21,029 nucleotides of DNA from Strigomonas culicis. Taxonomy: Eukaryota; Euglenozoa; Kinetoplastea; Trypanosomatida; Trypanosomatidae. The stretch's first letter is position 1. Each line of letters opens with the position of its first letter. A model generated the notes under the pieces. It ran no database searches. It saw nothing but the letters and a program-made list of their open reading frames with translations, and was not told where the DNA came from. Location of the stretch: positions 1 to 21,029 of the forward strand of contig AUXH01000334.1 in NCBI GenBank assembly GCA_000482145.1. Direction: 5' to 3'. Positions 16,339-21,029 of the stretch are shown piece by piece. The position numbers and the translations under genes were made by a program.

Positions 16339-18609
16339 ATGGCATCTGCAGCACCCCCTCCGACTTTAGTAGCTGAGCCTCTTCCTGTTCCCCCTATACA
16401 CGGTCCCCATGAACGGTTTAACTGCCGAGTGGTTGTTCAAGATTTTTGCATTAATGCTGATTCAGGCGATGGGGAAAAGAAAAAACTAATGTGGGAACAG
16501 TTAAGGATAAACTGCGATTACGGTGGTGTGATGCAGCGAACAAGGTGGCTTGCGACATCGCTCGCTCTTGCAGAAGCGGGGCGCAAGAAGAATGAGGCGC
16601 TGAAGCTTGATAAGGAAAGAGCCAGCGCAGCAGGTGTGCCAAAGAAAGACTTCGAAATGCAGAGGACAGCGCGTGATCAGGTGATTGATGTCCTCACGGA
16701 GCGAGTATTGCCCCTGCCTTTTGCTCCCATCAATGATACGTCGTTTATTGTCGAGTTCACCTCCCCCGATGGCGAGGAGGAAATGCGGACAAATCAAGTG
16801 CGCTCGAAAAAGGTGCACATGATGCATTTTTCCGTTGACGCCTGCAACGACGACCGCATCTTCTCCACCACGGGTGGTGCAGGGGGCGAGGTGAAGCCCA
16901 CGAGCGCCAATAAGGAAGCCGTGCATGCGGCTGTTAACAAGGGTGCTGCCGTCATGTCCGGTTGGGCCCGAAGCGCCTTTCGCAAACTTACGGGTGATGA
17001 TGACACGCAGAAGAAGTCCGACGTGGCGGCGCAGCAAGCTGCCCTGACCAAGTTCACTGCCACTGCTGACAGGAATAAGGAAGGGGGTGTGAACATCTGC
17101 CCCAAGGGCTCCTACACGACGGTTGTAACCGGGGTGGATCTCAGCGAGGCCTACAACGCCCCCGGGGGCACGAAGCGCATCCACTTGATGCTCAAGAGGG
17201 AGGATCACAACCTGCCCGCGAAGGGCGAGGGTGTGCCCATATTTGTGAGCTTTACTCTGGTTGCCATGTTCAACGAAGCCAAGCCCACTGTCATCCCACG
17301 CAACTTCCACAACTTCGCCGTGCTCGTGGATCAGGTCGTGCTTAACTTGACGGAGGCACGGCCGGAGGCACCCGCTCCGGAGACGGGAGGGGGTGGTTTC
17401 TTCAGCTCCAACAAGACTGACGAGCCCGCGCCACCACGGCCGATTGTCAGCTACGGCTTCGGCCTCACTTCCAATGTCTTCCACACACGCCAGTGCCAGG
17501 CCCGCTCCTTCGTTGTCACGACGGAGTCCATGCAGACGCACGAGGGAACCGCAGTGCGTGTCATCGACTTTCCCTCGCTGCACCGCAGCAGTGACGAGCA
17601 TCAGCTGAATGCAGAGGATTACACACGGCTGCCCACGTCGTGTTGCATTGTCTCTTCCGGGTGCGTGGACGGCAACACGGAGCGTATCGGCGCCCGCGTG
17701 GTATGCAATTCGCGCTTCAAGACTAGCCCCGAGGGCCTCTGCAAGCCCTCCAAAAAGTGCCAGCTAGTCTTTTCTCTTTTCCGCCGCCTTGCGACCGGAG
17801 AGGAAGAGGAAGAGTCAGCCATATCGTCCGCGATCAATCTGGCCACCATTCTCAACGACGAAATGTACCCACCGCGCGTTCGGGAAATACACTTCTCACT
17901 TGGAGAGATCCTTTACGTGCGTTTGCGACGCTTCTGCTTTGCGGATCCAATCGTGAACAGTGCACCTCTTTTAATGCCTTACGACGCGGTCAACACGGAC
18001 GTTGAAGCATTCAATGGAAGTGCAGCTGCCACCGAGGGAAACAATGTGTACGTGGATCCGAACAGCAAGAATAAGGTGGCGGCACCCCTGAGTTCGGACA
18101 GCGATTCTGACCACGTGCCCTCGCCGGAAGATAGGCACCACGACCAAAAATCCCCTTCACCTCTTGCGGCTGGATCTGCCGGTGGCGTCGCTGTGGTGCC
18201 CATCTCGGAAAACCCATTCTTCCATGACGAGCAGTCCGTTTCCATCGGAGAGGGGGGGCTCGAGCCGCAGATGAAGGCGACGCTATCTCCCATCGTCGTG
18301 GAGGAGCCTTTGCGGCTCTCAAATCCGTTCGCGGAACAGTCGCGTCCTACTTTTGAAACCACCTCGGACAACTCGACTGTAGTTTTGGAACAAGCATCGC
18401 TCTTCACTTTCCAGGACGATCAGGCAGCGCCCCACTTAGCAGCAGGCGCACCAGCTGTGGAGGTGAGTGGGATGGAGAACTTCTTCAGTACGTTTGACAC
18501 ACCACCCTCCGAGACCCACGCACAGGCACCGGCCTATGTGGTGTACAAATTTGGGGGCGTCACAACGAATCCGGGTTTTGAGCTGACTGACATGAACGAT
18601 AGCGCTTAA
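16339..18609 (+). CDS. Unrecognised protein with NPF-motif tail, possible endocytic adaptor
   Basis: This is a 756-residue soluble protein with no signal peptide or membrane span, of a family I do not recognise. The first 560 or so residues appear folded: a Pro-rich start, a charged helical stretch (about 50-130) and mostly beta-type sequence, interrupted by an Ala/Lys-rich linker (about 175-240) and a Gly-rich, Pro-rich loop (about 345-375). Residues about 575-756 are Ser/Pro/acid-rich and look disordered. This tail carries two NPF tripeptides (625-627 and 662-664), which in other eukaryotes bind EH domains of endocytic proteins. It also has Phe/Asp clusters such as SLFTFQDD and NFFSTFD that resemble adaptor-binding peptides. 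A role in clathrin-linked traffic is inferred from these short motifs only. The open frame extends upstream to a TTG at 16264, but that region is leader; the ATG at 16339 is the start. Confidence 0.85.
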   Translation: MASAAPPPTLVAEPLPVPPIHGPHERFNCRVVVQDFCINADSGDGEKKKLMWEQLRINCDYGGVMQRTRWLATSLALAEAGRKKNEALKLDKERASAAGVPKKDFEMQRTARDQVIDVLTERVLPLPFAPINDTSFIVEFTSPDGEEEMRTNQVRSKKVHMMHFSVDACNDDRIFSTTGGAGGEVKPTSANKEAVHAAVNKGAAVMSGWARSAFRKLTGDDDTQKKSDVAAQQAALTKFTATADRNKEGGVNICPKGSYTTVVTGVDLSEAYNAPGGTKRIHLMLKREDHNLPAKGEGVPIFVSFTLVAMFNEAKPTVIPRNFHNFAVLVDQVVLNLTEARPEAPAPETGGGGFFSSNKTDEPAPPRPIVSYGFGLTSNVFHTRQCQARSFVVTTESMQTHEGTAVRVIDFPSLHRSSDEHQLNAEDYTRLPTSCCIVSSGCVDGNTERIGARVVCNSRFKTSPEGLCKPSKKCQLVFSLFRRLATGEEEEESAISSAINLATILNDEMYPPRVREIHFSLGEILYVRLRRFCFADPIVNSAPLLMPYDAVNTDVEAFNGSAAATEGNNVYVDPNSKNKVAAPLSSDSDSDHVPSPEDRHHDQKSPSPLAAGSAGGVAVVPISENPFFHDEQSVSIGEGGLEPQMKATLSPIVVEEPLRLSNPFAEQSRPTFETTSDNSTVVLEQASLFTFQDDQAAPHLAAGAPAVEVSGMENFFSTFDTPPSETHAQAPAYVVYKFGGVTTNPGFELTDMNDSA

Positions 18610-19044
18610 CAAAATCACTGTAAGAAAGTGAGGCAAGTTAGTAAGGTGTCATTATTTAATCCTCGTTTGTCTTCTCTCTTTTTTTAACAGTTTGCGCTTT
18701 TTTTTAATTTCTTTATACATACATATAGATATGTATAATTGTGGTAGTAGTAGGTCATCTATAAATACTCTCACTTTTTTAATCTTTTTGTTGCATTTCA
18801 TTTCGTTTTTTTTTTGTCATCTACTGTATTTATTCTAGTGTTGCATTTCTGATTTTGTATCTGCAAGCATTACTACATAAAATCTTTAAAAAGGCACATA
18901 GACTGTCATATTCTTTTTTCTTTTCAATCATCGATACACATTATTATTTTTCCCTCTTTTCCTAGTTCTCTATAGTGTGAGGTTTCTTTCTCTTTTTTTT
19001 ACGCATCAGTGTTGTTTCAACTTCAAAAATAATCGAAAGTGGAA
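18610..19044 (+). other. AT-rich spacer between NPF-tail gene and next gene
   Basis: No gene is seen. It contains many oligo-T tracts and an 8-bp inverted repeat, ATACATAT (18719-18726) with ATATGTAT (18729-18736), which may be chance in AT-rich DNA. Confidence 0.65.
18991..19009 (+). promoter_or_regulatory. Candidate spliced-leader acceptor for gene at 19045
   Basis: A TTTCTTTCTC-type tract ends in ACGCATCAG, AG at 19008-19009. The leader is 35 bases. An in-frame GTG at 19039 lies inside the leader and is not the start. Confidence 0.5.
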
Positions 19045-19824
19045 ATGTTAAGAAATTTCACTGGACAAAAAGTGTTGAGTAGGCAACAAAAGCGTATCGC
19101 AGTTGTGGCTCAGCAAACGTCACGCAATCGAGGCCATAAGGCAACACACCGATACGCTGTTACTCAGCTGAAGCGGTCTGGGAGTCGCCACAATGATAAG
19201 GACGGCCAGTATGAATTATCCTACAATCATGAGTCACAATGGAGACACTCAATAGGTCCCTCCGTACAAAACTATGCCTCCGCTTCCGCGGCCGCGTCAA
19301 CGCCTTTCCGCAGTGCACCCAAGCACTACGAGCACCAAAATGCGCGAACGGGCAATAGTGTGCTGCAGGAACGTTTCGACGCGTTAGTGAAGGAGGCGCT
19401 TCTCCAGTATGGACCGCCCTTGCCGGCAGAGCTTGTGACGGACAACCACATCACCACCAATGCCGCGCCCTTGAGCGTCGCCAGTGCTGACTTGGGCGCG
19501 GACGGTCGTTCTTTTGAAATGCATGATGAGATCGCACTAAAAATGACCGAACTTTTTGCTATACTTAAGAAACTAAAACCCTCTTTCACCATTCACGACG
19601 ACTGCGATGGTGTCCCTCTCTCTCTTATGGTAAAGAATTGCTCCTATTTTCGTGCATTCGGTGGAAAAGTTCGCTACATGCGCTTCTTCAAGCGTGAAAG
19701 AGACCAGAAGGGCACACCTACCATTTCTGTTTCTATCGGCAAGTACAAAATGCGCGAATTCCCTTCACAGGACGGTGTCCGCCAAGGTCCACAACCATGG
19801 CTCTACTCATATGCTATTAAATGA
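19045..19824 (+). CDS. Unrecognised basic protein, possibly mitochondrial
   Basis: This is a 259-residue protein with no family I recognise. The first 50 residues (starting MLRNFTGQKVLSRQQKR) have many Arg, Lys, Ser and Thr and no acidic residue, which fits a mitochondrial import sequence. The middle (about 50-110) is rich in Ser, Ala, His and Tyr and looks disordered. The C-terminal half (about 155-259) seems folded: an amphipathic helix (ALKMTELFAILKKLKPSF), then aromatic and basic stretches (YFRAFGGKVRYMRFFKRER) that could contact RNA. There is no membrane span. A mitochondrial ribosome or RNA-processing factor is one guess, based on composition only. The start is the first ATG after the acceptor. 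Confidence 0.75.
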   Translation: MLRNFTGQKVLSRQQKRIAVVAQQTSRNRGHKATHRYAVTQLKRSGSRHNDKDGQYELSYNHESQWRHSIGPSVQNYASASAAASTPFRSAPKHYEHQNARTGNSVLQERFDALVKEALLQYGPPLPAELVTDNHITTNAAPLSVASADLGADGRSFEMHDEIALKMTELFAILKKLKPSFTIHDDCDGVPLSLMVKNCSYFRAFGGKVRYMRFFKRERDQKGTPTISVSIGKYKMREFPSQDGVRQGPQPWLYSYAIK

Positions 19825-20019
19825 TAAGCCTTGTCCATCGCACTGCTTCTTTACAACACAAGAAAAAAAAAAACTAATACAATTAACACCTATCCAACTA
19901 TCCCTACACCGCCCTTTTGAGTGTCTCCTATACACAATTCCCAATTGCCTCTTTCTGTCGATTCATTTACTCCATATTTGTTTCTTCACTCCAAAATGCT
20001 CTATATTGTTTTCCTCACG

Positions 20020-20064
20020 CATATTCTGCCTGTCTTCGTTTTCTCAGAACAACAACCTTCTCAG
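20020..20064 (+). promoter_or_regulatory. Candidate spliced-leader acceptors for CLN3-family gene
   Basis: Pyrimidine-rich sequence contains TTTTCTCAG (AG 20046-20047) and TTCTCAG (AG 20063-20064). Either leaves a leader of about 50-65 bases without an ATG before 20113. Confidence 0.45.
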
Positions 20065-20112
20065 CTTTCGTTTCTAATCTCCTTCATCAAGCCCCTCCAA
20101 GCCGACCGACCA

Positions 20113-21029
20113 ATGTCAGACAAGAAGCAGGAATCAGCCGACATCCTCACGCAGCCGGCACAGAAAACAGCGCCAGATGGCGAGCAGCAGGAAGATCGCT
20201 GCAAGCGTGACGTCGAGGTGCTCCACCGCCTGTTCAAGAAGACTGTCATCCGCAACAGCTTCTTCCTGTGGCTCATTGGCTTCATTAACAACTTCCACTA
20301 CTGCCTTGTCATGTCCGCCGCCTCAGCGCTTGCCAGCGGGTACGGCCTGAAGAACCTCGTGGCGCTCATCACTTGGGCAAACGTGTTCTTCGGCATCTTC
20401 GCGCGCATCATCAACATGTTTATGCTTACACGTCTGTCGTACAACATCCGCGCCACGGCCATGGCCTTCTTCACGCTAGTGGGCGTGCTGTTCGTCAGCT
20501 TCGCCACTCCCATGGGCCGCAACAACGACCACGCAGCTTTTGCTGTTATGCTGATCGGTGTCATTCTCCTCGGCACCGCCTCCAACTACGGCGAGAGCTT
20601 CACCCTCACCTTCCTGCAGCGCTACCCAGACACGATTGTCGGTGCGTGGAGCAGCGGTACCGGCATCTCCGGCGTCGCGGCCTCCCTCATCTTCATGGGT
20701 CTCACGAGCGCCGGGCTGACGGAGCAGCAGACGTTCCTTGTGAGCACCCCTGTGTGCATCATCTACTGGCTGTGCTTCACCGTTGGCATGGTGGCGCCGC
20801 ACAAGGTGCTCGTCGCCACGCGCACGGACGGCAAGACGGAGGAGATCATCATCCACTGCCTGGACGAGGACGAGGAGACGCACATCCCCATGCTGCGCGA
20901 GCAGACGCTTGCCCGCGACGACGTCGTCAGCGTCACGGAGGACTACGAGATCAAGATGATCATGAACTTCCGCGGCGTGTCGTGGCGCAACTCCCCCGCC
21001 ATCCGCAAGCCCGAGCCCGCCAAGGACGA
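20113..21029 (+). CDS. CLN3 (battenin) family lysosomal membrane protein, N-terminal part
   Basis: The frame opens at ATG 20113 and runs without a stop to the window edge, giving 305 complete codons; the C-terminus lies outside. Residues 47-70 (RNSFFLWLIGFINNFHYCL) match the first membrane span of CLN3 proteins. Residues about 154-205 contain YGESFTLTFLQRYP, WSSGTG (179-184) and GLTSAGLTEQQTFL, which are family hallmarks. Six hydrophobic segments are visible (about 47-68, 82-103, 112-131, 138-160, 184-199, 208-228), followed by an acidic hydrophilic loop with CLDEDEETHIPM. The loop between the first two spans is much shorter than in the human protein. CLN3 proteins reside in lysosome or vacuole membranes; human CLN3 loss causes juvenile Batten disease. 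Their transport function is not settled here. Codons are strongly GC-ending compared with the other large genes in the window. Confidence 0.93.
   Translation, partial: MSDKKQESADILTQPAQKTAPDGEQQEDRCKRDVEVLHRLFKKTVIRNSFFLWLIGFINNFHYCLVMSAASALASGYGLKNLVALITWANVFFGIFARIINMFMLTRLSYNIRATAMAFFTLVGVLFVSFATPMGRNNDHAAFAVMLIGVILLGTASNYGESFTLTFLQRYPDTIVGAWSSGTGISGVAASLIFMGLTSAGLTEQQTFLVSTPVCIIYWLCFTVGMVAPHKVLVATRTDGKTEEIIIHCLDEDEETHIPMLREQTLARDDVVSVTEDYEIKMIMNFRGVSWRNSPAIRKPEPAKD

Noticed and set aside
16501..17601. Long minus-strand open frame (366 codons) opposite the NPF-tail protein gene
   Set aside because: It lies wholly inside a longer + strand gene with better composition and a proper leader. 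Its protein is unlike any family, and all supported genes are on the + strand.
1..21029. CRISPR array, insertion sequence or retroposon
   Set aside because: No spaced direct repeats, terminal inverted repeats, transposase or reverse transcriptase motifs were seen.

Overview
The window looks like a piece of nuclear chromosome from a trypanosomatid (kinetoplastid protist). Nine genes all lie on the + strand with no introns. Between them are AT-rich spacers of roughly 0.3 to 1 kb. Nearly every start codon sits a short way downstream of a long pyrimidine tract followed by AG, which is the signature of spliced-leader trans-splicing within one polycistronic unit. The eIF2-alpha carries the long N-terminal extension and the threonine phospho-site known from trypanosomes. 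I cannot fix the genus from sequence alone.

Layout: 1-178 is a GC-rich block (about 72% GC) of unclear identity that stops abruptly at very AT-rich DNA. 473-1705 encodes eIF2-alpha. 2672-4900 encodes a tail-anchored protein with a degenerate kinase domain. 5316-6290 encodes a MORN-repeat protein. 6634-6948 encodes a 104-residue single-membrane-span protein, probably mitochondrial. 7400-9277 encodes a membrane-anchored multicopper oxidase with all four copper motifs. 9669-15659 encodes a 1996-residue surface-type protein with EGF-like, TIG-like and about nine membrane segments. 16339-18609 encodes an unrecognised protein whose tail has two NPF endocytic motifs. 19045-19824 encodes an unrecognised, possibly mitochondrial protein. 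20113 to the right edge is the first 305 codons of a CLN3/battenin family gene, still open at the edge.

Several apparent open frames begin at TTG or GTG codons inside 5' leaders. I moved starts to the first ATG after the likely splice acceptor for the MORN gene, the small membrane protein, the oxidase, the NPF protein and the protein at 19045.

Gene order in trypanosomatids follows transcription units rather than pathways, so adjacency is weak evidence of joint function. Even so, three products point to the endosomal or lysosomal system: the oxidase with a C-terminal acidic di-leucine-type signal, the NPF-tailed protein and CLN3. The most notable items are the tail-anchored pseudokinase, the endosome-directed copper oxidase, the giant EGF/TIG receptor-like protein, and a hairpin whose loop holds a strong splice acceptor (16076-16103).
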